Source: Ardenticatenaceae bacterium
Lineage (GTDB): Bacteria > Chloroflexota > Anaerolineae > Promineifilales > Promineifilaceae
Assembly (NCBI GenBank): GCA_020634435.1
Contig: JACKBS010000009.1
Span: forward strand, 310,001 to 374,000
Length of the DNA: 64,000 nt
Direction: 5' to 3'
This document shows positions 44,427 through 52,848 of the stretch, piece by piece. Numbering within the stretch: position 1 is the first letter of the stretch; every line of letters starts with the position of its first letter. The notes under the pieces were generated by a model. The model saw only the letters and a program-made list of their open reading frames with translations, was not told the DNA's origin and made no database searches. A program made the position numbers and the translations under genes.

Positions 44427-44496
44427 CCACTGTACCTAGAAATGCACAAATTAACAATCTCGGGAATAAGTTCCGATTATTACACAAGGAGTGAAC

Positions 44497-45782
44497 ATGT
44501 CTTACATTGAGTCTATTCGCGGACGGAAGTCTTGGATTCCCGTGGCAACCCAACGGTAGAAGTTGAAGTTCAGCTATTTGACGGCAGCTATGGCCGGGCG
44601 ATTGTGCCCTCTGGGGCATCCACAGGTATTCACGAAGCCTGGGAAAAGCGGGACGGTGACAAGGGTCGCTATTTGGGCAAAGGTGTGCAGCAGGCAGTAA
44701 CGGCCGTAAATGAAGATATTGCCGAAGCGATCGTTGGTTGGGATGCAACCGACCAGGTCGGTATCGACCAGGTTATGCTGGAGCTGGATGGCAGCGAAAA
44801 CAAGAAGAATCTGGGCGCGAACGCCATCTTAGGTGTTTCTCTGGCCGTGGCCCACGCCGCCGCCGATAGCCTGGAACTGCCGCTCTACCGCTACCTGGGT
44901 GGCGTCTACGCCCGTACCCTGCCGGTACCGATGATGAACATTATGAACGGTGGCAAGCACGCCGCTGGGGCCACCGACCTGCAAGAGTACATGATCATGC
45001 CTGTCGGCGCAGACACTTTTGCTGAAGGGCTGCGCTGGGGTGCGGAAATTTACCACAGCCTCAAGAAAGTGTTGGCTAGCAAGGGCTACGGCACCACCGT
45101 TGGCGACGAAGGTGGTTTTGCTCCGCGCGTTAAAAACAACAGCGAACCATTTGAGCTGATGTTGGAAGCCATCGAGAAAGCTGGTTACAAGCCCGGCGAA
45201 CAAATTATGTTTGCGATGGACCCTGCCGCTTCGGAAATTTACGAAGACGGTATGTACAACATGAAGGTCGAGGGCAAGAAGCTGACTGGCGAAGAGATGG
45301 TTGATTTCTACGTCGGGCTGGTTAACAAATATCCCATCATCTCCATTGAAGATGGCTTGGGTGAAGACGACTGGGGAGCCTGGTCCTTGATGATGGAAAA
45401 ATTGGGCGACAAAATCCAAATTGTGGGTGACGACCTGTTGGTGACCAATGTGAAGCGCATCGAAATGGCCATTGAGCGCAAAGCGGCCAACAGTTTGCTG
45501 TGCAAGGTAAACCAGATTGGCACGCTGACCGAGGCGATTCAATCAGTAGAAATGGTGCAACGTCATGGCTGGACGGCCGTTACCTCCCATCGTTCTGGTG
45601 AAAGCGAAGACGCTACCATTGCCGACCTGGCTGTAGCCCTGAACACGGGCCAGATCAAAACAGGTGCCCCTGCTCGCAGCGACCGTGTAGCCAAATACAA
45701 CCAACTCCTCCGCATCGAGGACGATTTGGGCGATTCGGCGATCTACCCCGGTTTGAAAGCATTTACCAACCTGCGCCGCTAA
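44497..45782 (+). CDS. eno: Enolase, with an apparent single-base deletion in codon 10-11
   Basis: Glycolytic 2-phosphoglycerate dehydratase. The true start is ATG 44497 with AAGGAG 5 nt upstream, giving MSYIESIRGR; the frame then breaks at about 44526 (gacggaag for gacgggaag) and resumes as VLDSRGNPTVEVEV. Downstream everything is intact: SGASTGIHEA, the catalytic GDEGGFAP region, metal ligands in MDPAASE, SIEDGL and GDDLLVTN, and the SHRSGE signature. Enolase is normally essential, so a missing G in the assembly is more likely than a dead gene; an alternative start at TTG 44532 would remove conserved residues. Confidence 0.93.
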
Positions 45783-45785
45783 AAT

Positions 45786-45850
45786 TTAGTAAAAAGTGAA
45801 AAGTAAAAAGTCAAAAGTGGATACTTGCTCACTTTTTACTTTTCACTACT
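45786..45850. repeat. Word-type hairpin (aaaagtgaaaagt words)
   Basis: Left arm agtaaaaagtgaaaagtaaa and right arm tcactttttacttttcact between eno and clpP, with a central gatacttgc; likely transcript end for eno. Confidence 0.7.
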
Positions 45851-45930
45851 ATCCTTTTTTACCTGAATCTAATCTTTACACGGTACACTCTGCCCACTTT
45901 GCTAAACAATCAGAAACGAAGGACAAAGTC

Positions 45931-46533
45931 ATGATTCGATTTGAAGAACAAGAACCAGAACCGGCCGAAGAAGCCGAAGACAAAGGTAAGCCCAAGAAGA
46001 GTTTGATGGAGCGTCTGCTGGAAACGCGCACCATTACCATTTTTGGCGAAATCAACATGAAGCTGGCGCAAGAAGTTACCGAAAAGCTCATGCTATTGGC
46101 GGCCGATTCTGATGAGGACATCAAAATCTTTATCAATTCGCCCGGTGGTCACGTGGAATCTGGCGACACCATCTTTGACATGATTCGTTTTGTCAAGCCC
46201 AAGGTGAAAGTGATTGGCACAGGATGGGTGGCCAGCGCTGGCGCGTTGATCTATGCCGCGGCAGATCGCGAAAACCGGTACAGTTTGCCCAATACTCGCT
46301 TTTTGCTGCACCAGCCGATGGGCGGTGTGCGTGGTCAGGCTCAGGATATCAAGATTGAAGCGGAAGAAATCATCAAGATGCGCGAGCGCTTGAACCGCAT
46401 TTTCTCTGAACAGACGGGCCAGCCGCTGGAAAAAGTAACCAAAGACACCGAGCGTAATTTCTGGATGTCGGCTAAAGAAGCCATTGATTATGGACTGGTG
46501 GGGCAAATCATTAACACTGCTGACGAGATTTAG
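45931..46533 (+). CDS. clpP: ATP-dependent Clp protease proteolytic subunit
   Basis: 200 aa serine peptidase. Catalytic triad Ser102 (WVASAGALIY), His127 (FLLHQPMGG) and Asp172 (KDTERN). The acidic N-terminal 25 residues are longer than usual. ATG at 45931 has AAGGA 7 nt upstream; the open frame to 45796 reads through a hairpin. No clpX is adjacent. Contains no ACGGCCGT. Confidence 0.95.
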   Translation: MIRFEEQEPEPAEEAEDKGKPKKSLMERLLETRTITIFGEINMKLAQEVTEKLMLLAADSDEDIKIFINSPGGHVESGDTIFDMIRFVKPKVKVIGTGWVASAGALIYAAADRENRYSLPNTRFLLHQPMGGVRGQAQDIKIEAEEIIKMRERLNRIFSEQTGQPLEKVTKDTERNFWMSAKEAIDYGLVGQIINTADEI

Positions 46534-46546
46534 TAGCTTACCACCT

Positions 46547-46576
46547 GTCATTCCCGCGAAGGCGGGAATCCAGGCG
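46547..46576. repeat. Interspersed palindrome (tcattcccgcgaaggcggga type)
   Basis: Contains cattcccgcgaaggcgggaat followed by ccagg; on the minus strand it reads as the WIPAFAGMT peptide signature seen for a palindrome common in many bacterial genomes. It lies just after clpP. Confidence 0.75.
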
Positions 46577-46588
46577 AAAATGTTAGGT

Positions 46589-46625
46589 AGACCTCTGAGA
46601 TTTAACAAACCTCAGAGGTCTTTTT
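46589..46625 (+). terminator. clpP terminator
   Basis: 11-bp stem agacctctgag / ctcagaggtct with an 11-nt loop and five T, 56 bp past the clpP stop. Confidence 0.88.
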
Positions 46626-46734
46626 ATTTCTGTCGCCGGGCCAGGGCGTTCATCACCATGACAAAGGCGGTAATCATCCCCAGCATAAAGGTGATAGCGA
46701 CGATGATGAGTAAGGTTGAGAACGGGATGAACAT
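46624..46734 (-). CDS. Small single-pass membrane protein (36 aa)
   Basis: The minus strand encodes 36 residues: MFIPFSTLLIIVAITFMLGM, then ITAFVMVMNALARRQK. One hydrophobic helix is followed by a positively charged end (N-out/C-in topology expected). AGGGA lies about 8 nt before the ATG and the word hairpin (46745-46804) stands upstream. It has no family match I know. Short length leaves doubt, but the amphipathic charge pattern and ribosome site favour a real gene. Confidence 0.5.
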   Translation of the reverse strand: MFIPFSTLLIIVAITFMLGMITAFVMVMNALARRQK

Positions 46735-46744
46735 GTAAAATTCC

Positions 46745-46804
46745 CTTTTGGAGAGATTGGAGACTGGAGATTAGAGATTGCGTTAACCTCTAATCTCCAG
46801 TCTC
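46745..46804. repeat. Word-type hairpin (gattggagactgg words)
   Basis: Arms gagattggagactggagattagag and ctctaatctccagtctcc with a gcgtt centre, between the VWA gene and the small membrane-protein gene. Confidence 0.78.
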
Positions 46805-46807
46805 CTT

Positions 46808-47593
46808 TTAGCTGAACATACCAGCGGGCATCGCCCCTTGCTGACTCATGCTGATGGTGGATTGAGAGACCATGTGGAAGATGCGACGCAGTTCCTGGTG
46901 ATCCAATCCGGCAGCCAGTACGTCGGGGAAGCCGATCTCATCGGCCAGGGTGCGCAGTTCGGCGGGATTGATGCCGCCAGTGCGGAAGCCGACGTAGGCC
47001 AGAGTGTAGATTTCGTGCTTGAGCAGCTCAGTGGCGGCGCGGCGAATCTGCTTGGCGCGCTGTTTAGAGGCGTTGTCCTCGCCATCGGAGTAGACGATGA
47101 CGATGCAGCGCACCATCACGCCGCTCTGGCGCAGCTGTTGGGCGTAGAGCACCATGTTGGTCAGGCCACCCGCGACGGCATCGTACAGGGCGGTGGAGCC
47201 GCTGGGGGCGTAGCTGGTGCGGGTGAGTGGCGGCACGTCTTTGAGCGGCATGTAGCCGTGCAGCAGGGTCACGTCATGGTTGAAGACGATGGTGCTCATG
47301 AGGATGTCATCGGCGGCGCTGGAGCCAAGCATGGCGGTGAGGTATTCGTTGTTGTAGGCATTAACGAGGTCGCTGGCGTGTGGTCCCATTGAGCCGCTCA
47401 TGTCGATGATGTTCATGGCCAGGGTGACTTCATTGCTGGTGAGCTGGTTGAGGGGTGTGCCAACGGCCGTTGCCATCGTCGGCCCGTTCAAGTTGGAAAC
47501 CACCAAATCCATCGTGTTGTTCGTAAGACCATCCGCTTGGGCAGATTGAAAAAGATTGTCTAAATTGCCAAGTCCGTTGCTGTTTGTGTTCAT
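46808..47593 (-). CDS. von Willebrand factor A-domain protein
   Basis: 261 aa. The MIDAS metal site is DMSGS at residues 64-68, followed by the conserved Thr/Ser region (YAPSGSTALYDA) and a YSDGEDN strand. No signal peptide, so it is cytoplasmic. The flexible N-terminus is Asn/Gln-rich. ATG at 47593 has GGAGG 5 nt upstream. It lies downstream of the isochorismatase-like gene on the same strand and may share its promoter. Possible partner of a MoxR/ChlI-type ATPase; the only such protein here is at 17243, so this is speculative. Confidence 0.88.
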   Translation of the reverse strand: MNTNSNGLGNLDNLFQSAQADGLTNNTMDLVVSNLNGPTMATAVGTPLNQLTSNEVTLAMNIIDMSGSMGPHASDLVNAYNNEYLTAMLGSSAADDILMSTIVFNHDVTLLHGYMPLKDVPPLTRTSYAPSGSTALYDAVAGGLTNMVLYAQQLRQSGVMVRCIVIVYSDGEDNASKQRAKQIRRAATELLKHEIYTLAYVGFRTGGINPAELRTLADEIGFPDVLAAGLDHQELRRIFHMVSQSTISMSQQGAMPAGMFS

Positions 47594-47599
47594 GATTAC

Positions 47600-47664
47600 C
47601 TCCAGAAGGTGGGAGATTGGAGATAGGAGATTTTTTAGTCTCTAATCTCCAATCTCCAATCTCT
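47600..47664. repeat. Word-type hairpin (gattggagatag words)
   Basis: Arms gggagattggagataggaga and tctctaatctccaatctcc (the right arm repeats once more), between the VWA and isochorismatase-like genes. Confidence 0.78.
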
Positions 47665-47669
47665 ATTCC

Positions 47670-48599
47670 CTAAAAGGGCAGTTTGTCGGTGCTGTCGAGG
47701 AAGTTGACGCCTTGCTTCTCGAAATCGGCGAAGCGAGCCTGGGCAATGGCGTGGAAATCCACATCCGGGTGCAGCACGGGCGAGGTGCAGTCACGCAGGA
47801 AGTAGATTTTTTGCAGCGCTTCGGGTTGGTTGCTGAAATCTTCAACCAAATCTTCAACCGTTTCCAGCACGCAGTGGCTTTCCGCTTCGCCAGCAATCAC
47901 AACCACGTCGGCTTGGGCCAGTGTGTCCAGGAACGGCTTGTTTTTGCCGCCCATCGGATGGTTGGGCACGGGCACCTCGGGCTGGATGATGGAGTAATGC
48001 TCGGTGAGCGGGATGCTGCCTTTGGTGAGCCAGGTGGGTTGGGTTTTGCGGGCTATGCTGTGGTAGAGAACGGCCGTAAACAGTTCCGGGTCCAGCGCAT
48101 TGCCAATCGAACCAATCATGACGTGGTAAGGCCAGATGGTGAGCTGCTTTTTGGCTTCCTGCTCTAGCTGCTTGACGTAGTTGGTGGACTGCACCGGGGC
48201 AACCAGCGGCCGCCATTTGCCCTGCTTAATGTCATCGTAGGTAATCAGCGTGAACGGCGCGGGATGGTTGCCCGCCTCATCGGCCCACCATGCTGGGTGG
48301 AAGATTTGATGGGGCAGGTGGGAATCCAGCGAGCAGGTGATGTTGGTGATCCGCTCGGCGTTGTTGTAGATGAACTCGATGGTGCGCTGAATGTCGCCCA
48401 TCGCGCCGGGCACGTATAGGCTGCCTTTTTCGTGGCAAAAATCTACCTGCATGTCGATGATGACCAGGTGGACGTTTTCTTTGTCCTCCACGGCAGGTGT
48501 CAGGCCTGCATCGTTGGCCTCGGCAGCAATTCTCGCGACGTCGGGATAGTACAGCGTACCGATGCGGCTTGGGTCATAAAAGCTAGGGAAGTTGCTCAT
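47670..48599 (-). CDS. Isochorismatase/nicotinamidase-like hydrolase
   Basis: 309 aa cysteine hydrolase of the isochorismatase superfamily. Asp49 (VIIDMQVDF) and Cys243 (AGEAESHCV) are two members of the D-K-C triad, and the DSHLPHQIFHP stretch resembles the metal-binding DxHxxxH of nicotinamidases. It is longer than typical (about 200 aa), with an insertion (about 120-220). ATG at 48599 has AAAGGAG 6 nt upstream. Its promoter overlaps a palindromic operator. Nicotinamide hydrolysis is a reasonable guess, not proven. Confidence 0.85.
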   Translation of the reverse strand: MSNFPSFYDPSRIGTLYYPDVARIAAEANDAGLTPAVEDKENVHLVIIDMQVDFCHEKGSLYVPGAMGDIQRTIEFIYNNAERITNITCSLDSHLPHQIFHPAWWADEAGNHPAPFTLITYDDIKQGKWRPLVAPVQSTNYVKQLEQEAKKQLTIWPYHVMIGSIGNALDPELFTAVLYHSIARKTQPTWLTKGSIPLTEHYSIIQPEVPVPNHPMGGKNKPFLDTLAQADVVVIAGEAESHCVLETVEDLVEDFSNQPEALQKIYFLRDCTSPVLHPDVDFHAIAQARFADFEKQGVNFLDSTDKLPF

Positions 48600-48637
48600 G
48601 TTGGGCTCCTTTCTTTTGATATTTTGAAATCACAATA

Positions 48638-48698
48638 AGTGTTTGAGTTACACTAAATAAGATGCCGGTAGTATAGTGTAGAAAATACACTTTGTCAA
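48638..48698 (-). promoter_or_regulatory. Promoter with two palindromic operator copies
   Basis: Minus strand: consensus -35 TTGACA (48693-48698), 17-bp spacer, -10 TATACT (48670-48675). A perfect inverted repeat agtgta-n5-tacact (48675-48691) fills the spacer and a second, agtgt-n7-acact (48638-48654), lies 37 bp downstream in the leader. This is a classic repressor layout; the regulator is not identified. Confidence 0.78.
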
Positions 48699-48702
48699 GC
48701 GA

Positions 48703-48772
48703 CAGCAACAACGAATTTGAGTCACAAACGAATTAAGAAAAATTCGTTGTTTACTCAAATTCGCTGTTGTCA
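48703..48772. repeat. Long hairpin of aacgaattt words
   Basis: Near-perfect arms of about 31 nt (gacagcaacaacgaatttg on the left and caaattcgctgttgtc on the right, with inner aacgaatt words), between the GNAT stop and the upstream edge of the isochorismatase promoter; probably the terminator of the GNAT operon. Confidence 0.75.
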
Positions 48773-48776
48773 ATCT

Positions 48777-49310
48777 TTAGAACGATTTGGCGACGACGAT
48801 GCTGGCGTGGGTGGTGGCGTCGTGCTGCGGTGCGCCGTCGAGGTCGATGATAGTGGTAAAGCCGGATTTGATCCAAAAGCGGAGGGCGGGCCAGTTTTTC
48901 AGGAACACTTCCAGCCAGATGGCCTGATGGCTGACCGCTTTGGCCTGCTGCGCCAGCCCCGCAATCAGCTCTGTGCCGTAGCCGCCTTTTTGGTGGTCGG
49001 GGTGCAGGACAAACATGGAAATGAGGAGCACGTTTGGTTGTGGATGGTGATGATGGCAGTGGAAGTAGCCGATGGGTTGGTCATTTAGGCAAAAGAGTTG
49101 TAGTTGAAAACGGCCGTTTTCCATCCTATCTTTCAAACTTTGCTGAACAATTTCCGCAAACTCTTCCTCAGGATAAATTTTGAACGTTGGGTCCCAGGGT
49201 TCGACGTGGCTGCACGCGTTGAAAATGTGCATGAGCTGAGGCACATCGCCCAGAATGCCGTCGGCCACGTGCAATCGCTCGGTGCGCCAGCTAGCGGGTA
49301 AGCGGTTCAT
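48777..49310 (-). CDS. GNAT-family acetyltransferase
   Basis: 177 aa; acetyl-CoA loop in VLHPDHQKGGYGTELIAGL (Q/R-x-x-G-x-G/A). ATG at 49310 overlaps the TGA of the upstream regulator by 4 bp, with GGAGG 7 nt before it, so it is translationally coupled to two regulators. Substrate unknown. Confidence 0.9.
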   Translation of the reverse strand: MNRLPASWRTERLHVADGILGDVPQLMHIFNACSHVEPWDPTFKIYPEEEFAEIVQQSLKDRMENGRFQLQLFCLNDQPIGYFHCHHHHPQPNVLLISMFVLHPDHQKGGYGTELIAGLAQQAKAVSHQAIWLEVFLKNWPALRFWIKSGFTTIIDLDGAPQHDATTHASIVVAKSF

Positions 49311-49918
49311 TCGGCTTCCTCCGGCGCGACACCTACCTGTGGCGCGGCACCTTCGTGTGGCGCGATGCGCCAGTAGACGTTTTTCTCGCGGGCCATCAGC
49401 TTGTAGTCGATGAGATAGCGGCGCAAAGAGGCAAAATCCTCGTTAAATTCCTTGAGGCGTTCGTTCAGTTCGGCTTCGGGGTAGCGCACATCGTACTCAA
49501 ACTGGTCTACTACCCACTGCATAATCACCAGCTGTTTTTTGCGGCGGGACGGGATTTGGGTGATACGGCCGTTTTCCATGAACGTATTGAGCACTTTCTG
49601 TTCCCAGCGATCCGCACCTTCGGTAGGGGCAATATCGGCCAGTTTGGCCTGGGAGAGGATGTCTTTGCTCATGGTTTCTAGCGTTTTGGTGTTGAGCCAG
49701 TAAATGCGATTGTTGCCTTCGGCACGCATGTTCACCAAATGCAGCTCTTTCATGGCGGCTAGATGGTGTGACACGGTCGGTTCGCGCAAATCCAGCAAAG
49801 CGGCCAGTTCGCCCACACTGCGCTCCTGCGTAGCCAGCAAGCCCAAAATTTTCAGGCGGCTTTCGTTGCCCAGCACTTTGAAAAAGCTCAGCAGCTGCTG
49901 AAATTGTTCTTCGCTCAT
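49307..49918 (-). CDS. ArsR-type HTH regulator with DUF2087 domain
   Basis: 203 aa: N-terminal winged helix (about 1-85; VLGNESRLKILGLLATQERSVGELAALL) and a C-terminal DUF2087 domain (about 115-190; IPSRRKKQLVIMQW and FNEDFASLRRYLIDYKLM). No metal-binding Cys pair is seen in the HTH. Start at ATG 49918, overlapping the stop of the preceding homologue. Confidence 0.9.
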   Translation of the reverse strand: MSEEQFQQLLSFFKVLGNESRLKILGLLATQERSVGELAALLDLREPTVSHHLAAMKELHLVNMRAEGNNRIYWLNTKTLETMSKDILSQAKLADIAPTEGADRWEQKVLNTFMENGRITQIPSRRKKQLVIMQWVVDQFEYDVRYPEAELNERLKEFNEDFASLRRYLIDYKLMAREKNVYWRIAPHEGAAPQVGVAPEEAE

Positions 49919-50457
49919 AGTGCCTTCTCCACTTTTTGGTAAACGCCCCAACTGCGGGTCATAAAACCAAAGTCCACCATCAGGCGACGCAGTTCAGCAA
50001 AGTCTGGGTGGACTTGCTCCACGCGGGCATTGACCTCTTTTTCAGGGTAATCTACGCCAAACTCAAACAGATCTGCCAGCCAACTGGCTATTTCACGCAG
50101 CTCGGCATCGTTTTCGGGCAGCTTTTTCAGGCGGGTGCCGTCGGTGTAGTGGCGCAAAACCCGCTGGCGCAGCGTCTCTTTGTTGCCCGAATCACCCCGG
50201 TGAAAAACGGTGTGGTTGATTTGTTCCAAACCATCCTGGTTGAGCTGGTAGGTGTAAGGCGCGGTTTCGCGGATCAAGTTGGCCTGCTTGAGGCGGTTGA
50301 TGTGCTTGATAACGGCCGTTTCTTTCACACCCATGCGCCGGGACAGTTCGGGAACGGCCGTTTCCTGTTCCGCCAGAATGCCAAGAATGTGCAGTCGTTC
50401 GCGCTGGCCCGCGGCCTGTAAAAAGTTCATCAGGGTTTCAACTTTTTCAGTTTCCAT
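49915..50457 (-). CDS. HTH regulator with DUF2087 domain, second copy
   Basis: 180 aa, similar in design to the following gene: HTH (about 1-75; RERLHILGILAEQETAVPELSRRM) and DUF2087 (about 95-175; HPDFAELRRLMVDFGFM). First gene of a three-gene operon in which every junction is an ATGA overlap. Start ATG 50457 with AAAGG 8 nt upstream. Confidence 0.88.
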   Translation of the reverse strand: METEKVETLMNFLQAAGQRERLHILGILAEQETAVPELSRRMGVKETAVIKHINRLKQANLIRETAPYTYQLNQDGLEQINHTVFHRGDSGNKETLRQRVLRHYTDGTRLKKLPENDAELREIASWLADLFEFGVDYPEKEVNARVEQVHPDFAELRRLMVDFGFMTRSWGVYQKVEKAL

Positions 50458-50902
50458 ATGAATACCTTTGGCTTTATGGCAATCTTAGATTCGCTACTTC
50501 TGGCCGCCACCGAATGAATTCGGCGTCGGGAAAAGAAAGTCTGCTCTTGCATTTTAAGAAATAAGGCAGATAACGAACTTGTCATTCCGAACGGAGTCTT
50601 CGGAGTGAGGAATCTTCCACGCTTGGTCAAAAAGAGAGATTCCTCGGAGGACCTCGGAATGACCTCTTACCCAACTAAATTTTTTTGAAGACTAAAAGCA
50701 GACTACTGCAATGCTGCTGTTCCCAGTGCGCTTCAGCGTATTTTTTTTTAGCCGAGGAATTTATTCCTGGGCTTTAGTGACGAGCAGAATCTAAAACTAC
50801 CAAACTACTTAGATAGAAATCTAAATAGAAGAATATCTAAATAGTTTTGCGGCGTCAAGATTCAATTTGCTTTTGTCCAGTGCTGCTTCGTAAAATCCCA
50901 TT
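50458..50902. other. 445-bp divergent space rich in palindromes
   Basis: No gene seen. Contains a 75-nt imperfect hairpin of gtcattccgaacggagt...gagattcctcgg...ggaatgac words (50581-50662), a palindrome agccgaggaat-tt-attcctgggct (50750-50773), and two copies of atctaaatag (50819 and 50835) next to the next gene. The latter may be part of a promoter or regulator site. Confidence 0.6.
50581..50662. repeat. Interspersed imperfect hairpin (gtcattccga type)
   Basis: Outer arms gtcattccga / cggaatgac and inner gaggaatct / agattcctc, with the typical look of a palindrome widely scattered in bacterial genomes (minus-strand reading PKTPFGMT). Confidence 0.75.
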
Positions 50903-52117
50903 ATGAGCTTGTCTACCTTGATCTGGCAAACCGTGTTTTTCTTCATGATGTTCTGGTTGGGCTGCTACCTGATCGCCCGCGATCCGGGCCGTTTGCAGCT
51001 GTGGTTGGCTGGCGGCGGCATGCTGGCTTTTTCGACTGGCATTGCCGTGACGGTGTTCGGCGAATTTGCACCCACATCGGACCTGGCGGTGAATCTGTAC
51101 CGTGCCCAACGCCTGCTGATTGTGCTGCCTGCTCTGTTCTGGTTGGTGGCGATGATCTGGCTCATTCCCAATCGGGCGGCCTGGGAGGACAGATACGGCC
51201 GTCAATGGCTGCTGTTGGTCGGCAGTATGGTGTGCATTGTGTTCTACGGCGTGGCGCTGAGCTTTATCATCATCCCCAATACCCAGCGCATGACGCCTGT
51301 CCTGGCCTGGTTCATTGGCCTGGATTTGTTTGCTTTTGGCCTCATCATCACCCAGCTGGATGCGTCCGACAAAGGCGAAGCGTGGCTGTGGCACTTTTTA
51401 CGCGCCTTTGATTACTCCTTTTTTACGGCGCTTATTTTTGGTGGGCAGATTATTTGGGTGATGGCTGCCTGGACTGGCCTGAATTATCCGCTGGTGCTGG
51501 TGCTGCTCGGCTGTGTGAGTGCGGCCGTTTTCATTCAAACCTTCTCCGATTCGGTGCAAACGCTGCTGGATCGGGTCGCCTTTTTTAATGCACCCCAGCT
51601 GCGCCAATCGCGTGCTGCGCAGCGGGCAGAGGCGAATGCGGCGCAGCGGTTGGATGCCCAGCACCAGCCTTTGGAGCTGCCCCTGGCCGAGTTTGAACGG
51701 CTCACCCGCCGCGCCCTCAGCCAGATGGGCGACCTGCCCAAGCTGGCCAGCAATCCGCTGACGCGCCTGTCGCTGGTCAGCCAGCGGCTCCAGCAAAACG
51801 GCCAGCCAGACGGCACCCTGGCCCGCGCCAACGAGCTAAAAACGCTGCTGACGGAAAGTATCACCAAAATGCAGCCACGCGATGAGGGCGACTTTGGCAC
51901 GACGGATGCGTGGCGGCATTACAATGCGCTCTATTTCCCGTATGTGGTGGGGTTACGGCCGTACAGCCGTCGTGCCTTCCACGATGAAGAATATCAAGAC
52001 ATACTGGCCTGGTTCCAAAGCCAGGTCCCCGAACGAACCCTCTACAACTGGCAAACGGCCGCTTCCCGTCTGGTCGCCCGCGATTTACGCGAACGTTCCC
52101 GCCGCCTTGCCCCGTAA
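50903..52117 (+). CDS. Hypothetical membrane protein with long cytoplasmic tail
   Basis: 404 aa. About seven hydrophobic helices in residues 1-225, then an Ala/Gln/Arg-rich helical tail ending in RDLRERSRRLAP. No enzyme motif recognised; the seven-helix half plus soluble tail resembles a 7TM-type sensor without its output domain. ATG at 50903. Confidence 0.7.
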   Translation: MSLSTLIWQTVFFFMMFWLGCYLIARDPGRLQLWLAGGGMLAFSTGIAVTVFGEFAPTSDLAVNLYRAQRLLIVLPALFWLVAMIWLIPNRAAWEDRYGRQWLLLVGSMVCIVFYGVALSFIIIPNTQRMTPVLAWFIGLDLFAFGLIITQLDASDKGEAWLWHFLRAFDYSFFTALIFGGQIIWVMAAWTGLNYPLVLVLLGCVSAAVFIQTFSDSVQTLLDRVAFFNAPQLRQSRAAQRAEANAAQRLDAQHQPLELPLAEFERLTRRALSQMGDLPKLASNPLTRLSLVSQRLQQNGQPDGTLARANELKTLLTESITKMQPRDEGDFGTTDAWRHYNALYFPYVVGLRPYSRRAFHDEEYQDILAWFQSQVPERTLYNWQTAASRLVARDLRERSRRLAP

Positions 52118-52118
52118 T

Positions 52119-52188
52119 CGGTAAACGCTAATCCGTAATCGGTAATCGTTTACCGTTTACCGTTTACCGACCACCGATTACCGAAAAT
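52119..52188. repeat. Word-type hairpin (ggtaatcg words)
   Basis: Left arm taatcggtaaacgctaatccg and right arm of three gtttacc units plus accgattaccga, directly after the membrane-protein stop. Confidence 0.78.
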
Positions 52189-52281
52189 TGGCACTGTTTG
52201 GCACTACTTTTCATAGACTTGGCAGTGAAAATCGGGGTAGATTGTCTCCATCAACATTTTTTAAACTTTGGAGGTAAACAA

Positions 52282-52707
52282 ATGCAATCCCAAACAATTT
52301 CTGGTCAAAGTAGAGCGACAAGTGAGACTCTTTTACTCCGTCGTGCGCTGCAAAGCGATGCGCTTTTATTGTTGCTGAGCGGCTTGGTATTTATCTTTGT
52401 TGCTGGCCCGGTGGCTCGCTTCCTGGGTCCAAACGTGCCCTCATGGCTCGTTTTGGCCATTGGTGTGAGCTTCATGCCGCTCGTGGCGGATATTTACTGG
52501 ATTTTGTCTGATTTGTCGGCGCGGGCAAAGTACGGCCGTTTCATCACCATCTTGAATTTTGCCTGGGTGGTAGGTAGTTACCTGGTTTTATGGCTGGCCT
52601 GGGCCGAACTTACCGTGGCCGGTCGCTGGTTTGTTGCGCTTCAAGCCGAGGGAGTTTTCCTTCTGGCGGTCTTGCAAACCATCGGCTGGCGTCGTCTGCG
52701 TCGTTAA
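52282..52707 (+). CDS. Hypothetical four-helix membrane protein
   Basis: 141 aa; about four transmembrane helices with short loops; no recognised family. ATG at 52282 has GGAGG 8 nt upstream; the open frame back to 52198 has no ribosome site. Role unknown. Confidence 0.72.
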   Translation: MQSQTISGQSRATSETLLLRRALQSDALLLLLSGLVFIFVAGPVARFLGPNVPSWLVLAIGVSFMPLVADIYWILSDLSARAKYGRFITILNFAWVVGSYLVLWLAWAELTVAGRWFVALQAEGVFLLAVLQTIGWRRLRR

Positions 52708-52848
52708 TTGTATTTCGCATAAACGCTTTATTGGAGAGCTTGCCGCGATGTGGCAGGCTCTTTTTCTTGTGTGATATACTTCGCGTTCCAAAAATAATTG
52801 AGTGAAATTCGCCAGCTTGGTGGATTTTTATAGACTGAAGGAACGTCG

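Noticed and set aside
46838..47392. 184-aa ORF antisense to the VWA gene
   Set aside because: Shadow of the MIDAS-containing frame; no start signal.
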